This document shows positions 8,197-17,143 of a DNA stretch of 64,000 nucleotides, in pieces (position 1 is the first letter of the stretch; every line of letters starts with the position of its first letter). The stretch comes from UBA6170 sp034429975. Lineage in GTDB: Bacteria; Chloroflexota; Anaerolineae; Anaerolineales; Anaerolineaceae. The translations under genes were made by a program, and so were the position numbers. Below the pieces are notes generated by a model. That model was not told where the DNA came from. It was given only the letters and a program-made list of their open reading frames with translations, and searched no databases. Where the stretch lies: positions 198,687 to 262,686 of the forward strand of contig DAOUFM010000146.1 in assembly GCA_034429975.1 (NCBI GenBank). The letters are read 5' to 3'.

Positions 8197-9376
8197 ACCA
8201 TCTTTCATTAAACCTGCAGAGCGAATTGCATCATTTAAGCCTTATTATTTTGCTGCGATGGCCAAAAAAATCGCTGCATTAAAAGATAAGGGGATGGATA
8301 TCATAAAAATTGATATGGGTTCACCAGATTTGCCTCCGGATCAATTTATTATTGATAAATTGTGTCAGTCAGCCGCCCTTCCAAACAAGCATGGTTATAC
8401 CCCCATGGGTGGCAGCCCTGAATTAAGAAACGCAATCTCTGTTTATTATAAAAAAAGGTTTAATATTCAATTAGATCCAATGAGTGAAACAATTGGGTTG
8501 ATTGGATCAAAAGAAGGTTTATTTAATTTTTCACAGGTAATTATTAACCCAGGTGATTACGCAATTGTGCCTGACCCGGGATACCCTGTTTATTCTGCCA
8601 GCACCAAAATTGCTGGTGGAGAAATTTATTATCTCCCATTACTAGCGGATAATAAGTACCTCCCTGATTTATCCTCAATCCCTGATGAAATTTTAAAGAA
8701 AGCAAAAATAATTTGGATTAATTATCCAAATAACCCTACAGGCGCCATCGCACCGTTTTCGTTTTTCGAAGAAATTATTGATTTTGCCAGGCGTAATAAC
8801 ATCATCGTAGCACATGATGCCGCTTATGTGGATGTCTGCTTTAACGACTATATTGCTCCCAGTATTTTACAGGTAGAGGGTGCTAAAGAAGTGGCAATTG
8901 AATTCAACTCCTGGTCTAAGGCGTATAATATGGCTGGTTGGCGCTTGGGGATGGCCGTCGGAAATGCTGACATCATTGGTTTTATCAATACCTATAAAAG
9001 CCAGATGGATACCTCTCTCTTTGCTCCAATTATCGACGCAGGCATCGCTGCATTAACAGGAGATCAGTCCTGGTTAAAAGATAGAAATGCGATTTATCAG
9101 GAAAGAAGAGATATCGTGATTAATGGACTAAAAGAGGTTGGTTTTGAAATGAGTACACCTCCTGCCACCATTTATGTTTGGGCAAAATTACCCCCCGGTT
9201 TCTCCGATAGCATGGCATTTTGTGATCAATTATTAGAAGACACTGGCGTAAGCACGACCCCAGGTGTTGTTTATGGCCAGTTTGGTGATGGTTATCTGCG
9301 TGTATCTTTAGGAACCAGTACAGAAAGAATAAGAGAAGCAATTAATCGCATCCAATTATGGATGGAAAATAAATAA
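8189..9376 (+). CDS. Class I/II aminotransferase, LL-diaminopimelate aminotransferase-like
   Basis: A fold-type I PLP enzyme of 395 aa with PLP-lysine K244 in NSWSKAYNM, the NYPNNPTGA segment (178-186), the HDAAY segment around 209-213 and the C-terminal substrate Arg in GYLRVSLG. It resembles DapL-type enzymes, which convert tetrahydrodipicolinate directly to LL-diaminopimelate for peptidoglycan and lysine, but related family members act on other amino acids. The ATG chosen has AAGGA seven bases upstream and overlaps the kinase stop; a TTG two codons earlier is less likely. The hflX gene follows 3 bp later. Confidence 0.85.
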   Translation: MSKPSFIKPAERIASFKPYYFAAMAKKIAALKDKGMDIIKIDMGSPDLPPDQFIIDKLCQSAALPNKHGYTPMGGSPELRNAISVYYKKRFNIQLDPMSETIGLIGSKEGLFNFSQVIINPGDYAIVPDPGYPVYSASTKIAGGEIYYLPLLADNKYLPDLSSIPDEILKKAKIIWINYPNNPTGAIAPFSFFEEIIDFARRNNIIVAHDAAYVDVCFNDYIAPSILQVEGAKEVAIEFNSWSKAYNMAGWRLGMAVGNADIIGFINTYKSQMDTSLFAPIIDAGIAALTGDQSWLKDRNAIYQERRDIVINGLKEVGFEMSTPPATIYVWAKLPPGFSDSMAFCDQLLEDTGVSTTPGVVYGQFGDGYLRVSLGTSTERIREAINRIQLWMENK

Positions 9377-9379
9377 ATT

Positions 9380-10711
9380 ATGGCAAAAAAAACAACTGAA
9401 CCAACAAGGTTATCCAATGAAAAAGCATTTTTGGTTGGTGTTGATATTTACAATCAACAAAACTGGCTTTCTGTGGAAGATTCACTGGAAGAATTAAGCC
9501 TTTTAGCAGAAACAGCCGGGTTGGCCGTCGTTGGTGAAGCAACTCAAAGTTTATCTCATCCAAATCCTGACACCTTTATTGGATCAGGAAAAGTGCAGGA
9601 AATTATTTCTCTGGTAAATGAGACTCAGGCGGATATAGTTATCTTCGACGAGGAATTATCACCCCGACATCAACGAGAATTAGAAAAAAGTTTTGGAGAT
9701 CGCGTCCGAATTATTGATCGAACAGCATTAATTTTGGATATTTTTGCTCAACATGCAGATACCAAAGAAGGAATTTTGCAGGTTGAGTTGGCACAATACG
9801 AGTATCGTCTCCCGCGCCTAACCCGGGCATGGACTCACCTTGCCCGGCAAACGGGAGGTGGAGGTGGTCGAACTGGCAGTGTTGGCGGTGTGGGGTTGCG
9901 CGGTCCTGGAGAAACCCAACTTGAAGTGGATCGTCGTGAAATTCGCAACAAAATATCTAATCTGAAAAAAGAATTAGAAAAAGTCAGGTCACATCGTAGC
10001 CGTTATCGAGATCAACGAAAAAGATCTCAAATACCCACCGTTGCATTGGTAGGTTACACAAATGCCGGAAAATCTACTCTATTAAATGCTCTTTCAAATG
10101 CAGAAATCTATGTCGCCGACCAATTGTTTGCCACCCTGGATCCTACAACCCGAAGGGTTAATTTGCCAAATAGCCGGGTTTGTTTATTTACCGATACGGT
10201 TGGGTTTATTCAAAAACTGCCGACGCAATTAATTGCTGCCTTTCGGGCTACTTTAGAAGAAATTTCTGAGGCAGATCTATTATTACATATCGTTGATATC
10301 ACCCATCCAAATGCTCAGGCTCACTGGCAATCTGTTCAGGAAACATTACACGTCCTTAATGCGGATAAAATTCCAACGATAACAGTATTGAACAAAATAG
10401 ATAAACTTCCGGATCCGATAGAAGCAAACAGTATCACAAAAATCTATCAAGACGCCATTGCAATCTCAGCAAAAATGAGATTAGGAATTTCTGAACTACT
10501 CACAATGGTTGAAAAACAATTGTTTTATAGTTTTGTTCCAGTTACGGTCAATTTACCTTACCAACAAGGACGATTAATTTCATTGTTTCATGAATTCGGA
10601 AAAATAGAATCGATCACTCATAAAAAAGGCGGGGTTCTTATTGAAGGCAAAATCCCTGCCCGTTATGTTTTATTATTTGAAAATTATTTTACAAATTCAA
10701 AAACTAATTAA
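9380..10711 (+). CDS. hflX: Ribosome-associated GTPase HflX
   Basis: A 443-aa GTPase that binds 50S subunits and rescues stalled or stress-damaged ribosomes. The N-terminal HflX domain (about 15-120) precedes a coiled linker and the Gly-rich stretch GGGGGRTG (159-166). The G domain has G1 GYTNAGKS (225-232), G2/Sw1 ATLDPTTR, G3 DTVGF and G4 NKID. The length is normal for the family. It starts 3 bp after the aminotransferase and is followed by a small membrane protein gene. Confidence 0.95.
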   Translation: MAKKTTEPTRLSNEKAFLVGVDIYNQQNWLSVEDSLEELSLLAETAGLAVVGEATQSLSHPNPDTFIGSGKVQEIISLVNETQADIVIFDEELSPRHQRELEKSFGDRVRIIDRTALILDIFAQHADTKEGILQVELAQYEYRLPRLTRAWTHLARQTGGGGGRTGSVGGVGLRGPGETQLEVDRREIRNKISNLKKELEKVRSHRSRYRDQRKRSQIPTVALVGYTNAGKSTLLNALSNAEIYVADQLFATLDPTTRRVNLPNSRVCLFTDTVGFIQKLPTQLIAAFRATLEEISEADLLLHIVDITHPNAQAHWQSVQETLHVLNADKIPTITVLNKIDKLPDPIEANSITKIYQDAIAISAKMRLGISELLTMVEKQLFYSFVPVTVNLPYQQGRLISLFHEFGKIESITHKKGGVLIEGKIPARYVLLFENYFTNSKTN

Positions 10712-10721
10712 TTATTTACTT

Positions 10722-10931
10722 ATGAAAAAAACGATTTCAACCTTATTATCCAACCTTAGCAGCTACTTTTCCACTCGCAAGGGATTACTGATTTTTATCG
10801 CGATTTTATGCGTGTTAATAAACTTCATGTTAAATTTGTTTTTTGATACCTGGTTCACTCAATCTAATTTTATGCTGCATATCGGGATCATAATTGGCTT
10901 TCTAGGTGTATTACTTGCCTGGTCATTATAA
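10722..10931 (+). CDS. Small two-helix membrane protein, unknown
   Basis: A 69-aa frame beginning 10 bp after hflX and ending at a terminator. The product has a basic N-terminus and two hydrophobic helices (about 22-43 and 48-67), the second ending almost at the C-terminus. I do not recognise a family. No good ribosome-binding site is visible, so it would depend on hflX translation. An in-frame upstream start inside hflX exists but is unlikely. Its position between hflX and the terminator supports a real last gene. Confidence 0.55.
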   Translation: MKKTISTLLSNLSSYFSTRKGLLIFIAILCVLINFMLNLFFDTWFTQSNFMLHIGIIIGFLGVLLAWSL

Positions 10932-10957
10932 AAAAACTCCTTGCGGAGTCTTTTTAT
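10930..10957. terminator. Bidirectional rho-independent terminator
   Basis: ACTCC-TTGC-GGAGT hairpin flanked by A-run and T-run, so it can work on both strands. It lies between the convergent hflX-side operon and rpmF, overlapping the last codons of rpmF. Confidence 0.75.
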
Positions 10958-11148
10958 TTTTTCTTTTCTTTTTCGACCTGGAGAACTTCTCTACCCTGGT
11001 AATGACCACAAGATGGACAGATTGTGTGCGGCAATCTCATTTCTCCGCAATTACTGCATTGCACTAAAGTAGCTGCTGTGATGCTATCATGCGCGCGCCG
11101 TCGATCTCGTCGACCACTTGATGTTCTCCTCTTTGGTTGTGGACCCAT
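10954..11148 (-). CDS. rpmF: 50S ribosomal protein L32
   Basis: Large-subunit protein L32, 64 aa. It begins with a PKRRTS-type motif followed by a very basic stretch, then a zinc ribbon of two CxxC pairs (CSNC and CPSC), and ends in a Lys/Glu tail. The ribosome-binding site TAGGAG is seven bases before the ATG. A strong promoter lies at 11202-11231. It is not next to a DUF177/YceD gene, as it is in many bacteria. Confidence 0.96.
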   Translation of the reverse strand: MGPQPKRRTSSGRRDRRRAHDSITAATLVQCSNCGEMRLPHTICPSCGHYQGREVLQVEKEKKK

Positions 11149-11162
11149 TTTCTAACTCCTAT

Positions 11163-11174
11163 CTGAATATTCAG
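11163..11174. repeat. 12-bp perfect palindrome in rpmF leader
   Basis: CTGAATATTCAG, perfectly self-complementary, lies a few bases upstream of the rpmF ribosome-binding site and inside its predicted 5' UTR. It could be an operator or a small RNA hairpin affecting translation of L32. Confidence 0.35.
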
Positions 11175-11201
11175 TTATTTATAATTTTGTTAAGCCGTCA
11201 A

Positions 11202-11231
11202 ATTATAATAGTAGCCAATCATTACTGTCAA
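11202..11231 (-). promoter_or_regulatory. Strong sigma-70 promoter of rpmF
   Basis: Perfect TTGACA (-35) and TATAAT (-10) hexamers separated by 18 bp on the minus strand. The predicted transcription start is near 11195, giving a leader of about 47 bases. A near-consensus promoter fits a ribosomal protein gene. Confidence 0.85.
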
Positions 11232-11283
11232 GAAAAACATCCCTTTGTGAGGATTCTTCCTACACATTCCACCATTAAACGAG

Positions 11284-11289
11284 TATAAT
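11284..11289 (+). promoter_or_regulatory. Candidate -10 box for secDF
   Basis: TATAAT on the plus strand 54 bp before the secD ATG; no convincing -35 box. It is the only good -10 in the short divergent region. Confidence 0.45.
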
Positions 11290-11343
11290 TTTCGGGTTGT
11301 GCAGAGAAAAACTGCAGATACTAGGACTGGAGGCTATTATTCT

Positions 11344-12720
11344 ATGAAGCGACACAATATCAACCTGATCCTGATACTGGTCCTGCTCGCAGCAGTGATT
11401 TGGATTGATCTTCCTTCAACTAAGAAATTTCCAATTGGTAATAAAAAAATATCAACAGTATTAGGTCTGGATCTTCGTGGAGGTATGCAGGTAATTTTAA
11501 AGGCTGACCTTCCAGAAGGAACCGAAATTTCAAGTGAATCATTGCAAGTGGCAAAACAGATCCTGGAAAACCGATCTAACGGTTTAGGAGTAAGCGAAGT
11601 TGTTTTCCAGGTTGCTGGTAACAATCGTGTGGTCGGTGAATTTCCAGGAGCAAGCAATGCGGAAGATGTAATTCAACAAATTAAACAAACAGGCGTTCTT
11701 GAATTCGTGGACATTGGAGACAATGCCTTCAATCTACGCGCTGGTGATGAAATTCATACGGACTTCACCTTGCCAACAAAAGTAACAGAGGTTCCCACAC
11801 CAGATTCTCTGGAAAAAGACCCAGGCACTGGTGAAACAGTTCCTCCTGTTTTTCATACAGTAATGACAGGAAAAGACCTCAAATCCATTGCAGTCGCCAG
11901 TCCAATCGCTAACAACTATCAAATAAATTTTGAACTGACCAATGAAGGAAAAACAATCTTTGCTGATCATACTTCAAAAAATGTTGGCAAGTTTTTAGCC
12001 ATTGTTCTCGACAACAAAATCATTTCTGCACCAACAATTTCAACTGCTATCACAGAAGGCACTGGGTCAATTTCTGGCAATTTCACAATCGATGAAGCCA
12101 ATGCACTTGCGGTCCAGCTTCGCTATGGCTCTTTACCAATACCCCTGGTGGTTGAACAAATTCGGGTAATTGGACCTACTCTGGGTCAGGATTCTCTTGA
12201 AAAAAGCCTGGTTGCCGGCCTGGTTGGCTTTATCCTGGTCGCATTATTTATGGGAATTTTCTACAAAATTCCTGGAATTCTGGCTGATTTTTCAATTGTT
12301 ATTTATGCACTCATCACATTTGCCTTATTCAGGATAATTCCAGTGACATTAACCTTACCGGGTATTGCTGGTTTTCTCTTAAGTACTGGTAGCGCTCTGG
12401 ACGCCAACATTCTAATTTTTGAACGATTAAAAGAAGAATTGCGTAATGGCAGAACGCTTGGACAGGCAATTGAATTAGGCTGGAAAAGAGCCTGGCCTTC
12501 AATACGTGATTCAAACATAGCAACCCTTATAACCTCAACCATTCTGTTCTGGTTTGGATCAACCTTTGGTGCTAGCTTTGTTAAAGGATTCGCTATTACA
12601 TTGGCTTTGGGTGTGGCAGTCAGTTTATTCTCAGCAATTTTTGTTACCAGAACTTTCCTCGCAGTAGCTCTGGATTTTGTAAAGCATCCTGAAAACCATT
12701 TGAAATGGTTTGGTATTTAA
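11344..12720 (+). CDS. secD: Protein translocase subunit SecD
   Basis: Membrane component that uses the proton gradient to help pull proteins through SecYEG. The 458-aa protein has an N-terminal membrane segment (about 7-22), the conserved GLDLRGG motif, periplasmic P1 and P4-type subdomains, and five C-terminal transmembrane helices with GFLLSTGSALDANILIFERLKEE-type RND signature residues. It is shorter than E. coli SecD, as in Gram-positive-type versions. The ATG is preceded by GGAGG at ten bases; a GTG 45 bases upstream is less likely. secF follows after 16 bp. Confidence 0.95.
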   Translation: MKRHNINLILILVLLAAVIWIDLPSTKKFPIGNKKISTVLGLDLRGGMQVILKADLPEGTEISSESLQVAKQILENRSNGLGVSEVVFQVAGNNRVVGEFPGASNAEDVIQQIKQTGVLEFVDIGDNAFNLRAGDEIHTDFTLPTKVTEVPTPDSLEKDPGTGETVPPVFHTVMTGKDLKSIAVASPIANNYQINFELTNEGKTIFADHTSKNVGKFLAIVLDNKIISAPTISTAITEGTGSISGNFTIDEANALAVQLRYGSLPIPLVVEQIRVIGPTLGQDSLEKSLVAGLVGFILVALFMGIFYKIPGILADFSIVIYALITFALFRIIPVTLTLPGIAGFLLSTGSALDANILIFERLKEELRNGRTLGQAIELGWKRAWPSIRDSNIATLITSTILFWFGSTFGASFVKGFAITLALGVAVSLFSAIFVTRTFLAVALDFVKHPENHLKWFGI

Positions 12721-12736
12721 AGAAAGTGTGTAGATT

Positions 12737-13669
12737 ATGAATATTTTAGGAAAAAGATACATTTTTTTCGCAATATCAATCATTTTTATCTTGATAGGTT
12801 TAATCATTATCGTCATTGATGGTTTACCCCTGGCTGTCGATTTTAAAGGTGGAACTTTATTAGAACTCCAATTTTCCTCCCAAAATTTGCCCAGCACAGA
12901 ACAAGTGACTTCGATTTATGAAAATTTGAACTTCAAAGAAGTCTCAGTGCAAACTGCATTGGATTCAAATCAGCAAAGGACAATTCTTGTCATTCGTTCG
13001 CCATTTATGGACGAACAAACAAAGGCTACCGTTGTTTCTGAATTAGGTAAGATAAGTGGTGATAGTGTCAATATCAATCGATTTGATAGTGTCGGCCCAG
13101 TCATTGCAGAACAGGTAACCCAAAGAGCAGCCATCGCAGTCGGGATTGCAGCCCTGGCAGTTGTTATTTATATTACCTTCGCATTTAGAGGGATCACAAA
13201 CGCTTTCCGATACGGCATTTGCGGTATTTCAGCCATGTTACACGATGTCTTGATTGTAATCAGTCTGACCGCAATCGGTGGTAAATTATTTGGCTGGCAA
13301 GTGGATTCGATGTTCTTAACGGCTTTATTAACGGTTATAGGCTTTTCAGTACAGGACAAGATCGTTGTGTTTGACCGCATCCGTGAAAATAGCAACATTT
13401 TCCGAAAATTGGAATTTGAAAAGCTGGTCAACCATTCTATTGTTCAAACTCTACAAAGATCAATCAACACCCAATTAATGACCGTTGAGTTTATGTTGTT
13501 AGCCTTAGCTTTATTTGGTGGTGTAACCTTAAGAGAGTTCGCTGTAATCCTTTTAGTCGGCTTATTCAGTGGTACCTATTCCTCCATTTTTGTTGCAGCT
13601 CCTATGCTGGTGGTTTGGGAAAACAAGGAATGGAAAACCTGGTTTCGCAAAAAAGAAAGTATTGCATAA
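12737..13669 (+). CDS. secF: Protein translocase subunit SecF
   Basis: Partner of SecD, 310 aa, with six membrane helices: one N-terminal, five clustered in the C-terminal half. It has the DFKGGTLLELQF periplasmic entry motif and the conserved VIGFSVQDKIVVFDRIRE segment. Genes are separate rather than fused. A strong terminator follows 14 bp downstream, closing the secDF unit. Confidence 0.95.
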   Translation: MNILGKRYIFFAISIIFILIGLIIIVIDGLPLAVDFKGGTLLELQFSSQNLPSTEQVTSIYENLNFKEVSVQTALDSNQQRTILVIRSPFMDEQTKATVVSELGKISGDSVNINRFDSVGPVIAEQVTQRAAIAVGIAALAVVIYITFAFRGITNAFRYGICGISAMLHDVLIVISLTAIGGKLFGWQVDSMFLTALLTVIGFSVQDKIVVFDRIRENSNIFRKLEFEKLVNHSIVQTLQRSINTQLMTVEFMLLALALFGGVTLREFAVILLVGLFSGTYSSIFVAAPMLVVWENKEWKTWFRKKESIA

Positions 13670-13683
13670 TTAACGGCACAATG

Positions 13684-13718
13684 AAAAAAAGCTCTATATC
13701 CTGTTGAGCTTTTTTTTA
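13684..13718 (+). terminator. Rho-independent terminator after secF
   Basis: Stem AAAAAAAGCTC/GAGCTTTTTTT with an 11-base loop, ending in a T-run. Confidence 0.85.
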
Positions 13719-13817
13719 TAATGAACCCTTGTTTACGGTAAATTTGTTATCTGGATACAATTAATAAAAGTATTCAAGAAAGTATTACTTCGTTTTTCTA
13801 AATTGAAAGGAGCGAAA

Positions 13818-14837
13818 ATGAGAAAAGAAGTCGTCCTTATTACCGGTGCAAATGGTGAAATTGGACATGGATTAATCTCCTATCTGGCTGAAAAAGAAAA
13901 AACAAGGATCTTAGCTCTGGATGTTATGCCTTTGGATGATAGCCTGAAATCGATGTGTGAAAGATCTATTCAGGGTGATATTTTAGATCAAATGCTACTT
14001 GGCAGATTGGTAGCTGAATATGAAATTCGAACAATTTATCATTTAGCTTCTATTCTATCCACCAAAGCTGAATACAACCCAGAAACTGCCCATAAAGTAA
14101 ACGTCGAGGGAACATTAAATCTATTACGTTTAGCAGTTGAACAAGCTTCCTGGCAAGGGAAACCAGTAAAATTCCTCTACCCAAGCTCGATCGCGGTATA
14201 TGGATTACCAGATGTGGGCACAAAAAATTCATCCGCCAAAATTTCGGAGGAAGACTGGTGCTACCCTACCACCATGTATGGTTGCAACAAATTATATTGT
14301 GAAATGCTGGGACGTTACTACACGAATTTCTATAGGCAACTAGCAGCGGATCGCTATGCAAGTGGCATCGATTTTCGAGCCATTCGCTTTCCCGGACTGA
14401 TCTCAGCCATTACGACCCCTACTGGTGGAACCAGTGATTATGGCCCGGAGATGTTGCATTATGCCGCTATGGGAAAGAAATATAGTTGTTTCGTTCGACC
14501 AGATACAAAATTACCATTCATGGTAATGCCAGATGCAGTGAATGCATTATTAAATTTAGAAAAAGCAGAAAAAAGTAGACTAACTAAAACTGTTTACAAT
14601 GTCACCAGCTTCAACCCCTCAGCCCAGGAATTTTTTGAAATTGTAGAAAACGCATTCCCTGATGCGAATATTCATTTTGAACCTGATTTCGCTCGACAAA
14701 GAATTGTGGATACCTGGCCTGCTGATGTAGAAGATTGTGCTGCCGCGAATGATTGGGATTGGAAGCCCGAATACAATCAAGAGCGTGCCTTTCATGAATA
14801 CCTGATCCCTGCTGTTAAAGCTCGCTACAATGAATGA
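13818..14837 (+). CDS. L-threonine 3-dehydrogenase, SDR type
   Basis: Extended short-chain dehydrogenase, 339 aa, with Rossmann motif TGANGEIG (9-16). Segments that mark the epimerase-like threonine dehydrogenases are present: PSSIAVYG, PTTMYGCNK (catalytic Tyr and Lys), PGLISAITTPTGGTSDYG, RPDTKLPFMVMPDA and the C-terminal WDWKPEYN. It would oxidise L-threonine to 2-amino-3-ketobutyrate with NAD. The usual partner 2-amino-3-ketobutyrate CoA ligase is not adjacent. The ATG has AGGAG six bases upstream; a TTG five codons earlier lies on that site. The gene stands alone between a terminator and the htpG leader. Confidence 0.85.
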   Translation: MRKEVVLITGANGEIGHGLISYLAEKEKTRILALDVMPLDDSLKSMCERSIQGDILDQMLLGRLVAEYEIRTIYHLASILSTKAEYNPETAHKVNVEGTLNLLRLAVEQASWQGKPVKFLYPSSIAVYGLPDVGTKNSSAKISEEDWCYPTTMYGCNKLYCEMLGRYYTNFYRQLAADRYASGIDFRAIRFPGLISAITTPTGGTSDYGPEMLHYAAMGKKYSCFVRPDTKLPFMVMPDAVNALLNLEKAEKSRLTKTVYNVTSFNPSAQEFFEIVENAFPDANIHFEPDFARQRIVDTWPADVEDCAAANDWDWKPEYNQERAFHEYLIPAVKARYNE

Positions 14838-14944
14838 TCCTGAACCCAGAAAGTGGAATTCAGATTTAATCCGGTTGAAATTATTTATAAAAATCTAATA
14901 GATTTGCTTTATCATTGAGGAGAATTTGTTTTTAGGAGTATAAA

Positions 14945-16816
14945 ATGGTAAACGATACAACGATTTCAGCCAATACACACGCTTTTAGAGCTGAAACCAA
15001 ACAACTATTAAATATTTTGATTCATTCTCTCTATACCGAGAGAGATATTTTTCTTCGAGAATTAATATCCAATGCTTCTGATGCCATCTCAAGAATAAAT
15101 TTTGTTTTATTAACCAACAAGAATATTCTCGATGCTGACGTAGAACCAAAAATAACCATAAAAATTGATAAAGATAAAAAAACAATCACAATCTCTGATA
15201 CCGGAATCGGAATGAATCAGGAAGAAGTGATCCAAAATCTCGGAACAATTGCCCACTCCGGCGCTAAAGAGTTTCTGGAAGCAGCAGTCAAGTCCGGTGA
15301 AAACGACTTGACCAATATCATTGGTCAATTTGGAGTTGGGTTTTATTCAGCATTTATGGTTGCTGATTCTATCGAAGTTCTTTCTAAATCCTACAAAGAA
15401 AATTCTCTTCCTATAGCATGGATCTCCGATGGTGGAGAAACATATTCTATCAATGAAAGCATAAAAGAAACCCGCGGAACAGATATTATTCTTCATATCA
15501 AAGAAGATGCTGTTGAATACCTTGAAGAGTACCGGATTCGCCAAATTATCAAACGCCATTCAGATTATATTCCTTACCCCATATATCTGAATGAGGGCGA
15601 GGAGCAAGTTAATCGACAGATCGCTATTTGGAGACAGCAACCCCAAACCGTTAAACCGGAAGAATACAATGATTTCTATAATCAGTTCACTTTTGATTTT
15701 AAAGAACCTATAGCCCATTTACATCTCTCGATTGACGCACCAATTCAAATGTATGGCTTGCTCTACATCCCCTCTTCAGCCGAGCCCAACCTCTTTTCAG
15801 ATCGCAAAGATTATGGATTAAAGCTTTATGCCAGAAAAGTAATGATTCAGGAATTTACTAAAGATTTGTTACCAGAATTTCTGAGATTTATTCAAGGCGT
15901 GGTTGATTCTGAAGATATTCCGTTAAATGTCTCCAGAGAGTCTTTCCAATCTACCAAAGCAATCGCCCAAATCAAGAAAATTCTATCCTCCAAAGTGTTA
16001 GATTATCTTGCCAATATGAAAGAAAACGAAAAAGAAAAATATGAAATTTTCTGGAAAGAATTTGGCTTCTTTGTTAAAGAGGGTCTGGCATCCACAACCG
16101 AATATGATGAACAACTACTCTCCTTAATGAAAGTCAAAACCATTAAAAACAATTCATCCTGGCTTTCTTTGGATGAATATGTCCATAATATGCAGTCAGA
16201 TCAAAAGAAAATCTATTACATCATTTCAGAAGATGAAACCTCTGCCTTGAATTCACCACATTTAGAGATTTTTAAACAACAGGAGATTGATGTTATTACC
16301 TTTACTGATCCGATTGATCCTTTTGTTATGATGAGAATTAATAAATACAAAGATTTTGATTTCGTGAATGTCACTTCAAAGGATTTGGATCTTCCCGAGA
16401 AAAAATCAGATGAAACAAAACCAATTGAGTCTCCACTTGAACAAAGTGAAATTAATGAACTATTAACATTTTTCAAAACAACATTGGCTGATAAAATCAA
16501 GGAGGTCAGAACCACGGAAAAATTGGTTGAATCACCAGCCAGGTTGGTCGACTCTGAGGGAAGCCCAAGCCCTGAAATACAAAAGGCCTATCGATATTTG
16601 CAAAAAGAATTCGATGCACCTCAAAAAATTCTGGAAATAAACCCTAACCACTCAATTATTAAGCATCTGGCGGTAATTAAAGGCATTAACCCCGTGCGGG
16701 AATTGGTGATAGAACAGTTATATGAAAATGCGATGATTGCGGATGGTGTTCAACCCAACAGCTCTAATTTGATTAAGAGAGTGAATCAGATTATTGAAGC
16801 AGCGCTTTCCAAATAA
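14945..16816 (+). CDS. htpG: Molecular chaperone HtpG (Hsp90 family)
   Basis: Hsp90-family chaperone of 623 aa. The N-terminal ATPase carries the GHKL signatures ELISNASDAISR, DTGIGM and GQFGVGFYSAFM. The middle domain has the catalytic Arg region SRESFQ (ATP gamma-phosphate contact), and the C-terminal dimerisation domain is complete. It has a good ribosome-binding site (TAGGAG) and its own terminator. No CIRCE element or recognisable heat-shock promoter was seen in the 107-bp leader. Confidence 0.96.
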   Translation: MVNDTTISANTHAFRAETKQLLNILIHSLYTERDIFLRELISNASDAISRINFVLLTNKNILDADVEPKITIKIDKDKKTITISDTGIGMNQEEVIQNLGTIAHSGAKEFLEAAVKSGENDLTNIIGQFGVGFYSAFMVADSIEVLSKSYKENSLPIAWISDGGETYSINESIKETRGTDIILHIKEDAVEYLEEYRIRQIIKRHSDYIPYPIYLNEGEEQVNRQIAIWRQQPQTVKPEEYNDFYNQFTFDFKEPIAHLHLSIDAPIQMYGLLYIPSSAEPNLFSDRKDYGLKLYARKVMIQEFTKDLLPEFLRFIQGVVDSEDIPLNVSRESFQSTKAIAQIKKILSSKVLDYLANMKENEKEKYEIFWKEFGFFVKEGLASTTEYDEQLLSLMKVKTIKNNSSWLSLDEYVHNMQSDQKKIYYIISEDETSALNSPHLEIFKQQEIDVITFTDPIDPFVMMRINKYKDFDFVNVTSKDLDLPEKKSDETKPIESPLEQSEINELLTFFKTTLADKIKEVRTTEKLVESPARLVDSEGSPSPEIQKAYRYLQKEFDAPQKILEINPNHSIIKHLAVIKGINPVRELVIEQLYENAMIADGVQPNSSNLIKRVNQIIEAALSK

Positions 16817-16828
16817 AACAAACTGATT

Positions 16829-16866
16829 AAAAGAATGCCTAACCTTGAATTGGGCATTCTTTTTAA
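16829..16866 (+). terminator. Rho-independent terminator after htpG
   Basis: AAAAGAATGCC pairs with GGCATTCTTTT across a roughly 13-base loop, then a T-run. Confidence 0.85.
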
Positions 16867-17025
16867 AATGATGATTAATATACAGAATAATGAGTACATT
16901 TGTTTTCTAAAAAGAACATAAAATAGAAGTGAATTATTGTTTGACTTATTATTAATATCCGAGAGACAAGTAATGAATTTATTGGAGAAAGATGATTTAT
17001 CGGTAATAGTCAATAAAGTTAATTA

Positions 17026-17058
17026 CTCCCAATGTTTTTTAAATTGGGAGATTTTTAT
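17026..17058 (+). terminator. Leader hairpin upstream of acyl-CoA synthetase
   Basis: Perfect 8-bp stem CTCCCAAT/ATTGGGAG with a 9-base loop, followed by ATTTTTATTAATTT. It lies about 85 bp before the synthetase start and well after the htpG terminator. It is either a second terminator for read-through or a leader attenuator; no anti-terminator partner was identified. Confidence 0.5.
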
Positions 17059-17143
17059 TAATTTCAATTTGCAAGAAGTAATCAACCCTATTATTTTTAT
17101 TCAACATTAAAAGCAAAAATCGAGTTTCGAGGAGGAAATAAGC

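Larger units (their letters stand above)
16817..17143. other. 327-bp intergenic region with two hairpins
   Basis: The region between htpG and the acyl-CoA synthetase is very AT-rich. It holds the htpG terminator, a TTGACT hexamer at 16941 without a well-spaced -10, a second hairpin at 17026-17058, and the synthetase ribosome-binding site. A 45-codon frame from 16973 runs through the second hairpin but has no convincing support. Confidence 0.6.

Noticed and set aside
16973..17110. 45-codon frame between htpG and the acyl-CoA synthetase
   Set aside because: No convincing ribosome-binding site, very AT-rich codons, and it runs straight through a hairpin. It is more likely leader sequence.
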